Of a stretch of 18,812 bases of DNA, positions 13,819 to 18,812 are shown piece after piece. The notes under the pieces were generated by a model. It had not been told where the DNA came from, did no database searches, and saw only the letters and a list, made by a program, of their open reading frames with translations. Position 1 is the first letter of the stretch. Every line of letters begins with the position of its first letter. The position numbers and the translations under genes were made by a program. Location: contig CAWUKT010000112.1 in assembly GCA_963923035.1 (NCBI GenBank), positions 1 to 18,812 on the forward strand, written 5' to 3'. The stretch is from CAWUKT01 sp963923035. Lineage in GTDB: Bacteria > Bacteroidota > Bacteroidia > J057 > JADKCL01.

Positions 13819-15336
13819 ATGCCCAGAAGTCCTCAGAACGATTTGTTTTTATTGGTCCAGTCCCTTCAGACCGACGAAAAGCAGTATGTACGGAAGTACT
13901 TGCGTCGGGGGCAGTTTGATGGCCCTTCCCATGGTGAGGTGTTGTTGGATGCGTTGTTGGATCAGGAAGAGTACGATGAGCAGGAGTTGAAGGGGGCGCT
14001 GCCACCCGCAATCGCGGGCAATCTGAGCTATGAAAAACATCGTCTGATGGATACCTTGGTGCAGGCTCTTCGACGTTATCTTGAATCCAAACGGGAGGAC
14101 CTTGCGGCGCGTAATTTGATTGCTGAGGCTCGGATTTTCATTGAGCGGGGCTTATTTGGAGCCAGTGGGAAGAAGTTGAAGAAAGCTCGGAAAATTGCAT
14201 TGGAACACGAACTACACCTTCTGCTTGCAGAGGTCAATCTCCTTGAGCGGCAACTGGCAAAGCGAACCCTTCGCCCGGCTGATCACCAGAAACTAGAGGC
14301 GTTGGAAGATGAAGGAAAACAACTTTTGAAGCAACTAGAAGACGAATTCAGCTACCGAAGTCTTGCCGATCAAATTTTCCGTGCCTACCGATCCAAGACC
14401 AAACCCCGCCAAGAGGACGAAAAGGAGGAGGTCATCTCTTGGGACCAAGACCCTTTGCTTCAGGCAGAACCAAAGGAAGGGACCTTTGAAAGTCGAAAAT
14501 TGTATTTTATTTCCCTCGCTACCATTTCTCATTTTAAGGAAGATAAATTCGAATTCAGAGACCGTTACCGCGATGTTGTTCACCTTTGGAGTCAATATTC
14601 GGCCCTTCAGCAATCCCGGCGGTCGGACTATAAGATCAATCTGATGAACTATCTCCAGGCGTGTCACGCTGCCCAGGATTATGCCCCATTTCCAGCGGTG
14701 CTTGAACAGTTGAGGGCATTGCCTCCCAAGTCAGAAAACGAACGGTTGGAAGATTGGTCGGGCATTTTAGGAACGGAGTTCTTAGGTGCGATCAACACCC
14801 TCAATTTCAAGCGGGCGGAGGAGCTTGTACCAGAACTGGAATGGGGATTGGGCAAATACAAGAACCGTCTTCCTCAGTCCCGATACATCAATACTTACTT
14901 CAACATTGGCATTTTTTACTTCGTCACCAACCGTCCCAAGCAAGCCTTGTTTGCGATTGCCCCCATCCTGGACATCCCTCGCTGTGCCCAGAAGGCCGAT
15001 ATATGCCATTTCTGTCGGGTCTTCGAAATTATCCTCTACTTTGAATCCGGCCAACAACGGTTCCTGGACCGGTTCTTCCAGGTTAATTTTAACCGCCTCA
15101 AACGGACCGGCAACCTCTTTCCCTTCGAGCGAACGGTGTTGAAGCGCCTTCAAAAAATGGATCCGGTGGGGCATTCCCTCAACCGGGACAGGTTTCGCGT
15201 CTTGTATGAGGAATTGGTTGCCCTTGGGGAAAAGTCTTCTTCTAAACCTCGGGGATTTGATGAGGTGAAATTGTGGGTGGAGTCAAAGGTGAGAGGGAAA
15301 TCAATGGAGGAAGTTTTAAGGGATTGGGGGAGGTAG
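13819..15336 (+). CDS. Helical-repeat (TPR-like) protein of a Bacteroidota family, function unknown
   Basis: From ATG 13819 the protein has 505 aa. The N-terminus, LFLLVQSLQTDEKQYVRKYL, resembles a family of about 500-aa proteins widespread in Bacteroidota that begin with an L-x-x-S-L-x-x-x-E-K-x-Y motif. The remainder is almost wholly helical (EARIFIERGLFGASGKKLKKA; ALEHELHLLLAEVNLLERQL), as expected of TPR-like superhelices. There is no signal peptide or enzyme motif. A start 21 nt upstream (13798) is possible. A near-consensus promoter may lie upstream: TTG at 13769-13771, then 21 nt, then AATTTTTG at 13793-13800. It is divergent from the CRISPR operon and probably not part of it. A protein-interaction role is likely but its partner is unknown. 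Confidence 0.85.
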   Translation: MPRSPQNDLFLLVQSLQTDEKQYVRKYLRRGQFDGPSHGEVLLDALLDQEEYDEQELKGALPPAIAGNLSYEKHRLMDTLVQALRRYLESKREDLAARNLIAEARIFIERGLFGASGKKLKKARKIALEHELHLLLAEVNLLERQLAKRTLRPADHQKLEALEDEGKQLLKQLEDEFSYRSLADQIFRAYRSKTKPRQEDEKEEVISWDQDPLLQAEPKEGTFESRKLYFISLATISHFKEDKFEFRDRYRDVVHLWSQYSALQQSRRSDYKINLMNYLQACHAAQDYAPFPAVLEQLRALPPKSENERLEDWSGILGTEFLGAINTLNFKRAEELVPELEWGLGKYKNRLPQSRYINTYFNIGIFYFVTNRPKQALFAIAPILDIPRCAQKADICHFCRVFEIILYFESGQQRFLDRFFQVNFNRLKRTGNLFPFERTVLKRLQKMDPVGHSLNRDRFRVLYEELVALGEKSSSKPRGFDEVKLWVESKVRGKSMEEVLRDWGR

Positions 15337-15523
15337 TTAAAAGAATCCCTTGAAATAAATACTTTTTAGAATCAGAGATTTTAAAAATTGTAAGCTGCTA
15401 AATTTTAGAGGATTACAAATAAAATTAATCCATTGGTGTACGTGAATTTTATATCAACAGGCTTAAAGGTCTGTAATATAGTTCGTTAATAATTTATCCT
15501 CCGAAGTTTGTTGAAAACGGTAG

Positions 15524-15554
15524 TTGAGCTAGCAATAGGTTTCGTATAGCTTTG
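15524..15554 (+). promoter_or_regulatory. Bacteroidota-type promoter of the small peptide/RNA gene
   Basis: TTG (15524-15526), 20 nt, then TAGCTTTG (15547-15554) matches the Bacteroidota sigma-A consensus TTG-N19/21-TAnnTTTG exactly. Transcription should start near 15559-15562, almost at the ATG of the small ORF. Confidence 0.7.
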
Positions 15555-15562
15555 ACGGTATT

Positions 15563-15658
15563 ATGTCGCAAGACATCGTTCTTTACCTTCAAGGCATTGC
15601 AGCTTTGTCGATTATCCTAGCCAATGTCGCTAGGATGATTTCTCTCAGCAAGAAGTAA
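15563..15658 (+). CDS. 31-aa hydrophobic peptide, type I toxin-like candidate
   Basis: ATG to TAA, 31 residues: a short polar start (MSQD), one hydrophobic helix (IVLYLQGIAALSIILANVA) and a basic tail (RMISLSKK). This shape is typical of small membrane toxins of type I toxin-antitoxin systems and of small regulatory membrane peptides. A perfect promoter ends 8 nt upstream of the ATG, leaving almost no 5' leader. Structured RNA with a terminator follows directly. No homologue is recognised; the ORF could instead be a chance frame in a small RNA gene. Confidence 0.5.
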   Translation: MSQDIVLYLQGIAALSIILANVARMISLSKK

Positions 15659-15750
15659 TTCAGCGCTGCAAAAAGACGAAGCCGGCAACCTGGACCGTTG
15701 ACGGCTTCATACGCAATTGGTCTGAAGAGACCTCAATTACTTTAAGAACT

Positions 15751-15777
15751 AACAGCCTGGAAATATTCCAGGCTGTT
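15751..15777 (+). terminator. Intrinsic terminator-like hairpin
   Basis: A perfect 12-bp inverted repeat, AACAGCCTGGAA and TTCCAGGCTGTT, is separated by ATA. The stem ends in TT and is followed by TGCATTTC, a short U-rich tail. It would end the small transcript starting near 15559. Confidence 0.7.
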
Positions 15778-15973
15778 TGCATTTCTAACGCAAAAATAAG
15801 AGAATTCTTGTTAGAGCTTCAGAGGTGGGCATAGAAAGGTCTTGTAAAATGTGGAAAAAACACTCAAATACCTTTTCAAAATTGGACGGTTAATTTTAGC
15901 ATCAATTGAGTTGTTTTGAAACGGTTATTTATGGATTGGGATAAGACAGCTTCTGTCAATTCATAGTTCTTGA

Positions 15974-15982
15974 TGTGGATAA
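15974..15982 (-). promoter_or_regulatory. Perfect DnaA box
   Basis: TGTGGATAA is the exact reverse complement of the consensus DnaA box TTATCCACA. It lies beside an AT-rich run (AATTATTAAC) about 100 nt from the 3' end of the rep-like gene. One box alone does not prove an origin. Confidence 0.45.
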
Positions 15983-16008
15983 TTATTAACAAAGAAGAAT
16001 CACCAAAT

Positions 16009-16037
16009 AATTCCTCGTTCTTAATTAAAGGACTTGT
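16009..16037. repeat. CRISPR array 1 repeat-like relic
   Basis: TCCTCGTT (16012-16019) and TAAAGGACTTG (16027-16037) match the array 1 repeat core (TCCTCGTT then TAATGGACTTG), with an extra insertion of a few nt between the halves. No second copy is seen near it. It may be an orphan degenerate repeat or coincidence. Confidence 0.3.
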
Positions 16038-16094
16038 CTCTGAAATGTTCAGGGATCAAAGTAGAAGTAAATCAAGTGTTTGGAGCTTAAAATC

Positions 16095-17357
16095 TCACTC
16101 CCGCTGCACCAGCGACAACATCACATAGTCATACGCCGCGGCCAGATTCCCATACTTCCCCTCAACCGCCCGCTTCCCCTGCATATACCCCGAAAAGCCG
16201 CCCTCTCTAACCGCACCGCCCACCGTGTGCATGAACCCGCCCCACGCCTTCATCAATGTCGAATACCGTTGCCGGTACTCCCGTGCCTTCTCCGTCGAAG
16301 CCTTCATATCCCCCAACCACTCTTCCGTCTTCACAAAACCATGCGGATTCCCCCGGTCAAAATACCGCGACGGAATCGGGATATAGCGATTCGGATCGCG
16401 CCCCAACCACTCCGATGCAATCTGAATCCGCGTTGAAAGCCGGTAATAAATCGCGGGATAATCCTCCTTGGGCTTGCCCTGAAACTCCTCGATGAAAAAC
16501 CGCTTGATTGGGACCAATTGACTCGCCGAGAGGTAATCAATCCGGTGGTACAAAGAACAAATCACCTGGCTCAACAGCCGTGTCCCATAGTCCTGAAACG
16601 CTTTGGGATCGTCAAAACGCGGTTTTGCGCCGCCGCCCCGGTTCAATGCCGTGCCGCCGTCTTCCCTCGATTTGCTCTCCTGGCACGGAAAACCCTCGCC
16701 TCGTTGCCCTCCATTCGCAAAAACAGAAACCGGACCTCCCACCGGTTCACTCGCTTCTCCGGCTCCTGTGTTTTGCGGTTTGAAAATGGGACTCTTCATC
16801 GGGGAAGTGTGGCATCCATCCCCGGGCAGTTGTCCACAACTGCTTTTATTCTTTTTATTTTTTCTTTCTTCTAATGGGTGAAAAGTTTTTGACTGTCGAA
16901 AAGAATCTGGTGAGTCAGGCAAGGTCGAAGCATCCAGGTCATCGGCTCCCACGCCATTCAGGTAGGTGGTATCAGTGGAGAGCATGACCAAGCGGGGATG
17001 GAACTCGTAGAGCTGGGCGCGCCCGGTAAAGGTCCGCCGCGTGATCGCTCCTGCGTCGAGCAAGCGGTCGGACAAATTTCGGATCGTGGCCACGGTGCAG
17101 TCGAGGACTTTGGCAAGGGACGAGTGAAAGGTCTGGAAGGTAGGCATCCCCGATTCTCCCAGATTGAACTCTCCCGCTTGTCTCGCATAGAGCAATAGCA
17201 TTACCCGGACCAGCTGGAAATGCTCCTTGCGCAGCTCCTTTTTCAGGTCGCGTATTCGCCTTCCGTTTTTCACCCGTTTTGCTTCCCGGACGTTGTAGGT
17301 CTCCATGAAACGTCGGGCGGCAGTCCAGCTTTGGTGAAAGTCGATTTTTACTTCCAT
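16095..17357 (-). CDS. Winged-helix, replication-initiator-like protein of a mobile replicon
   Basis: From ATG 17357 the protein has 420 aa. Residues about 45-128 look like a winged helix: LVRVMLLLYARQ, then MPTFQTFHSSLAKVLD, a recognition-helix-like VATIRNLSDRLLDAGAITRR, and a wing TGRAQLYEFHPRLVML. Residues about 140-250 are a low-complexity linker. The C-terminal 170 residues are a second conserved-looking domain (NRYIPIPSRYFDRGNPHGFV, then EEWLGDM). Such two-part proteins occur as replication or DNA-processing proteins of plasmids and phages, but I cannot name the family. The start is fixed by a consensus promoter at 17403-17434, which lies inside the longer frame to 17471. Upstream palindromes and phased repeats support a replication role. 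Transcriptional regulator is the main alternative. Confidence 0.8.
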   Translation of the reverse strand: MEVKIDFHQSWTAARRFMETYNVREAKRVKNGRRIRDLKKELRKEHFQLVRVMLLLYARQAGEFNLGESGMPTFQTFHSSLAKVLDCTVATIRNLSDRLLDAGAITRRTFTGRAQLYEFHPRLVMLSTDTTYLNGVGADDLDASTLPDSPDSFRQSKTFHPLEERKNKKNKSSCGQLPGDGCHTSPMKSPIFKPQNTGAGEASEPVGGPVSVFANGGQRGEGFPCQESKSREDGGTALNRGGGAKPRFDDPKAFQDYGTRLLSQVICSLYHRIDYLSASQLVPIKRFFIEEFQGKPKEDYPAIYYRLSTRIQIASEWLGRDPNRYIPIPSRYFDRGNPHGFVKTEEWLGDMKASTEKAREYRQRYSTLMKAWGGFMHTVGGAVREGGFSGYMQGKRAVEGKYGNLAAAYDYVMLSLVQRE

Positions 17358-17402
17358 TCGCCTTTGAGGTTTGGTTGTTTGGGTTCGCCTATTGGCATGG
17401 GA

Positions 17403-17434
17403 CAAAGCTATAGAAAAGGCTTCGATTTTTTCAA
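17403..17434 (-). promoter_or_regulatory. Bacteroidota-type promoter of the rep-like gene
   Basis: On the minus strand TTG (17434-17432), 21 nt, then TAGCTTTG (17410-17403) is a full match to the consensus. Transcription would start near 17395, giving a 5' leader of roughly 40 nt before ATG 17357. Confidence 0.7.
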
Positions 17435-17475
17435 CTTCCCCCATGTAAGGGTCTGAAAACCAGCTTTCCACAACT

Positions 17476-17491
17476 GACGTTCACGAACGTC
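17476..17491. repeat. Palindrome upstream of the rep-like gene
   Basis: GACGTTC and GAACGTC are separated by AC, a perfect 7-bp inverted repeat about 40 nt upstream of the -33 element. Outer bases AAC and GTT extend it with one bulge. It is a likely binding site for a dimeric protein, perhaps the rep-like product. Confidence 0.5.
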
Positions 17492-17535
17492 GTTTAAAGA
17501 AAATCTGGGGATTTTTGGGACCGTTGAAGTCTCAT

Positions 17536-17573
17536 TTTCCGTAAGTGACGGTCGATATAGTCAGTTACGGAAA
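17536..17573. repeat. Long inverted repeat upstream of the rep-like gene
   Basis: Arms TTTCCGTAAGTGAC (17536-17549) and GTCAGTTACGGAAA (17560-17573) are complementary at 13 of 14 positions across a 10-nt spacer. The arm centres are 24 bp apart, so both arms lie on nearly the same face of the helix. This suits a protein operator or origin element better than an RNA terminator, as no U-tract follows. Confidence 0.6.
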
Positions 17574-17752
17574 CGCTCCAATGTTAGGATTGAGAGGAAA
17601 TTGCTTCTAAGGGGCGAAAAACTTGAAAAAAAGTTGGAAAGGAACCCCGGCATGGCTGCTTATCATGGCCCCCAAACTGGGAAACAGAAATCCTTCCTGT
17701 GAACCTATTTCAGTCATTAAGCACCAATCTCAGTATATCTCTGTTTTGATGC

Positions 17753-17822
17753 GTCAGGACAGGTCTTGACAGGTCAGGATGGATCTTGAAACGTCAGGAC
17801 AGGTCAGAGAGCGTCGTGAAAA
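17753..17822. repeat. Seven tandem 10-bp repeats (iteron-like)
   Basis: Units of exactly 10 bp start at 17753, 17763, 17773, 17783, 17793, 17803 and 17813. The best copy is GTCAGGACAG; alternating copies resemble GTCTTGACAG. The 14-mer CGTCAGGACAGGTC occurs twice, 40 bp apart (17752, 17792). A unit length near one helical turn would line up bound proteins on one face. Position upstream of a rep-like gene suggests origin iterons or partition sites. Confidence 0.65.
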
Positions 17823-17824
17823 TA

Positions 17825-17858
17825 GAAAGGGAAGACCACTCAATGGGCCCTCCCTTTC
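17825..17858 (-). terminator. Intrinsic terminator of the HTH gene
   Basis: GAAAGGGA (17825-17832) pairs with TCCCTTTC (17851-17858), with further inner pairing. On the minus strand the stem is followed by TATTTTC. It lies about 55 nt after the stop of the HTH gene and resembles in sequence and shape the hairpin at 18646-18673. Confidence 0.65.
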
Positions 17859-17914
17859 AGTAAAATTCTGATTGAACCCCCGAATAGATCGGCAATTCTA
17901 CCTTTGATCCAGGG

Positions 17915-18298
17915 TTATTTCCGCCCAATCTCTGAATCACTTGGGTCAAACCACCGATCAACCTCCGTTTTGGGGATCAACCAACGCTTTCCAAGTTTGA
18001 AGGCCCGAATTCGCCCATCCATGCACATATTCGTGAGCGTTCGACGCGTGACCTCCTCGTCAATTTTTTCGTGAAACGATTCGATCGTCAGATAGAGAGG
18101 ACGGTTTCCATTTCGTGCCTCCAATTCGTCCAGGAGCCTCTCTATCTCGGACTTGAAGAGGTAGAATATTTTCTGGAACTGTGTTTCAATTTCCTCTATG
18201 AATTGCTGAATGTCCGACTTCCGGATGATGTCGGAAGGAGCCAAATGCTTACTCAGCCACCGAAGTTCGTCCTCGTGGTTTTCATTGGATTTTCCCAT
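17915..18298 (-). CDS. Excisionase/MerR-like helix-turn-helix DNA-binding protein
   Basis: From ATG 18298 the protein has 127 aa. The N-terminal 60 residues are helical and charged (SDIQQFIEEIETQFQKIFYL), perhaps a dimer coil. The C-terminal half is an HTH_17-type winged helix: LTIESFHEKIDEEVTRRTLT, then MDGRIRAFKLGKRWLIPKTE and VDRWF. Such proteins are common on Bacteroidota plasmids and integrative elements as excisionases or regulators. The start is chosen because the frame further up to 18427 has Cys-rich, unlikely sequence and covers the operator-like palindrome at 18356-18372. It may autoregulate through that site. No integrase is seen in the window, so regulation of the neighbouring replicon genes is as likely as excision. 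Confidence 0.85.
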   Translation of the reverse strand: MGKSNENHEDELRWLSKHLAPSDIIRKSDIQQFIEEIETQFQKIFYLFKSEIERLLDELEARNGNRPLYLTIESFHEKIDEEVTRRTLTNMCMDGRIRAFKLGKRWLIPKTEVDRWFDPSDSEIGRK

Positions 18299-18347
18299 GT
18301 GTATTGCTTTTGGAAATAAAGCTCTGGAAAAAAGCTCGCAACAGTGG

Positions 18348-18372
18348 CTGTCTTTGACAGTCATTGACTGTC
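18348..18372. promoter_or_regulatory. Operator-like palindromes upstream of the HTH gene
   Basis: GACAGTCA and TGACTGTC (18356-18372) form a perfect 8-bp inverted repeat around one T. CTGTC-TTT-GACAG (18348-18360) overlaps it as a second inverted repeat. The site is about 58 nt upstream of the HTH start, a fitting place for autoregulation. Its TTGACAG core recurs in the 10-bp repeats (17766) and at 18585. Confidence 0.5.
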
Positions 18373-18451
18373 TTTGTGTGCCGAAGACTTTAGTTGTAGG
18401 GCAAAGTAGGATGAGAATTTGGACCAAACTACTGACTCAAAATATAAGTTT

Positions 18452-18473
18452 AGGCGCTTAGAAGTGCCTTTTT
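18452..18473 (+). terminator. Terminator-like hairpin with no obvious upstream gene
   Basis: AGGCGCT and AGTGCCT pair over 7 bp with one G-U wobble around a TAGA loop, followed by TTTTT ending at 18473. It would work on the plus strand, where no gene lies upstream, so it may end an unseen small RNA or be fortuitous. Confidence 0.45.
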
Positions 18474-18645
18474 GTGTGGATTGGGGCTGGATAAAAGAAG
18501 AAACCGGGCACATGAAAAAAAACTTATTTTTTTACTGCAACCCCTAATTTTTTCTAGTTGGCGAAATAGTGCTTGTTGGGGGTGTTGACAGCATTGGTGG
18601 GGTTCAGCGGGTTCAGGCAGGATCATTCGAGGTCTTGAAAAATGA

Positions 18646-18673
18646 AGGGAAAGCCACCCCAATGACTCTCCCT
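18646..18673 (-). terminator. Intrinsic terminator of the partial gene at the right edge
   Basis: AGGGA and TCCCT flank a partly paired 18-nt interior; on the minus strand the stem is followed by TTCATTTTTC. It lies about 26 nt after the stop at 18699. Its sequence parallels the hairpin at 17825-17858, with base changes that largely keep the pairing. Confidence 0.6.
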
Positions 18674-18698
18674 GTTATTCCTTTACCCTCATTTCCTT

Positions 18699-18812
18699 CT
18701 ATTTCGCCACTCCAAACGGCACGACCACGCTTTCTTCCCCACCATCGTCATCGGTATTGGCCAACCATTGCTTTGCCCTGGGCGTGAGCTTCATTCCCGG
18801 ATTCAGCATCTT
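18699..18812 (-). CDS. 3' end of an unidentified gene cut by the right edge
   Basis: The minus-strand frame is open from the window edge to TAG at 18699-18701, giving 37 C-terminal residues that include MKLTPRAKQWLAN, an acidic DDDGGEE stretch and the end VVVPFGVAK. The composition is protein-like and the stop is followed by a good terminator, which supports a real gene. Too little is present to name it; a plasmid maintenance or transfer gene would fit the context. Confidence 0.6.
   Translation of the reverse strand, partial: KMLNPGMKLTPRAKQWLANTDDDGGEESVVVPFGVAK

Larger units (their letters stand above)
15559..15780 (+). ncRNA. Candidate structured small transcript with three hairpins
   Basis: From the predicted start near 15559 to the terminator the transcript would be about 220 nt. 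After the peptide ORF come three hairpins. The first, 15678-15708, pairs GAAGCCG with CGGCTTC and CAAC with GTTG, with a symmetric G/A mismatch. The second, 15715-15738, pairs AATTG-GTCT with AGAC-CAATT around a GAAG loop and a 2-nt bulge. The third is the 12-bp terminator stem 15751-15777. Such dense pairing suggests a functional RNA: a 3' untranslated region, an antitoxin target or a regulatory RNA. No Rfam family is recognised. Confidence 0.5.
15337..16094. other. AT-rich intergenic region with small peptide/RNA gene and DnaA box
   Basis: This is about 760 nt and clearly richer in A+T than the coding DNA. It holds a promoter (15524-15554), a 31-codon hydrophobic peptide ORF (15563-15658), three hairpins (15678-15777), a perfect DnaA box (15974-15982) and a sequence resembling the array 1 repeat (16009-16037). 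Nothing else convincing is seen. Confidence 0.7.
17492..17914. other. Intergenic control/origin-like region
   Basis: There is no gene here. It contains the inverted repeat at 17536-17573, the 10-bp repeat block at 17753-17822 and the terminator hairpin at 17825-17858. The remaining DNA (about 17574-17740) shows nothing clear. Confidence 0.6.
18299..18698. other. Intergenic region upstream of the HTH gene
   Basis: No gene is supported. It contains the operator-like palindromes (18348-18372), a plus-strand terminator-like hairpin (18452-18473), an A/T homopolymer-rich segment (about 18513-18555) and the terminator of the next minus-strand gene (18646-18673). No consensus promoter with exact TAnnTTTG spacing was found. 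Confidence 0.55.

Noticed and set aside
13819..15336. TPR protein as part of the CRISPR operon
   Set aside because: It is on the opposite strand, separated by about 290 nt, and belongs to a family common in the phylum without CRISPR links.
16765..16795. AAAATGGGAC in the rep-like gene, matching the array 2 repeat core
   Set aside because: Only about ten bases in a row agree, within coding sequence and with a diverged flank; most likely chance.
17357..17471. Longer N-terminus for the rep-like protein starting at 17471
   Set aside because: A consensus promoter lies inside this extension (17403-17434), so the ATG at 17357 is preferred.

Overview
The window looks like accessory DNA of a member of the Bacteroidota, possibly a Saprospiria-like lineage. 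Three things point there. Cas6 is of the Cas6b type common in that phylum. Two promoters match the Bacteroidota consensus TTG-N20/21-TAnnTTTG. The 505-aa helical protein at 13819-15336 belongs to a family seen widely in that phylum. The genus cannot be fixed from the sequence. The right third (rep-like gene, phased repeats, palindromes, HTH protein) suggests a plasmid or an integrated mobile element.

Layout. Positions 1-170 hold the end of one CRISPR array with 35-nt repeats. Positions 346-646 hold a second, short array with an unrelated 36-nt repeat. Positions 647-929 are a leader-like spacer. From 930 to 13530 a single minus-strand operon runs right to left, with genes overlapping by 4 nt (ATGA) or separated by only 3-12 nt. 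In transcription order it encodes: a 152-aa unknown protein; a pentein-fold (arginine/agmatine deiminase-like) enzyme; a membrane-anchored protein with a cytosolic Rossmann-like domain; a 292-aa unknown; Cas10 without an HD domain but with GGDD; a Cas7-Cas5(Csx10)-Cas11-like fusion; a tandem Cas7 (Cas7-2x); Csx19; a large Cas7 with an insertion (TIGR03986 type); a small two-helix membrane protein; and Cas6. The five effector subunits match the known III-D variant (III-Dv) architecture. No Cas1/Cas2 and no recognisable CARF, SAVED, Csm6/Csx1 or CorA effector are present.

How it may work (inference): Cas6 matures array 2, and crRNA is loaded on the fused Cas7/Cas5/Cas11 complex. Aspartates in two Cas7 domains are candidates for target RNA cleavage. 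The Cas10 palm would make a nucleotide signal. The receivers would be the co-operonic membrane proteins and the pentein enzyme, an unusual effector set that is the main novelty here.

Right of the operon, a 55-codon gene remnant lies at 13572-13739, followed by the plus-strand helical-repeat gene. The AT-rich gap 15337-16094 carries a near-leaderless 31-aa hydrophobic peptide gene with a strong promoter, three successive RNA hairpins, a perfect DnaA box and a CRISPR-repeat-like relic. The minus-strand gene at 16095-17357 encodes a winged-helix, replication-initiator-like protein. Its upstream region holds two palindromes and seven 10-bp tandem repeats. An excisionase-like HTH gene and the 3' end of another minus-strand gene close the window, each followed by a similar intrinsic terminator.
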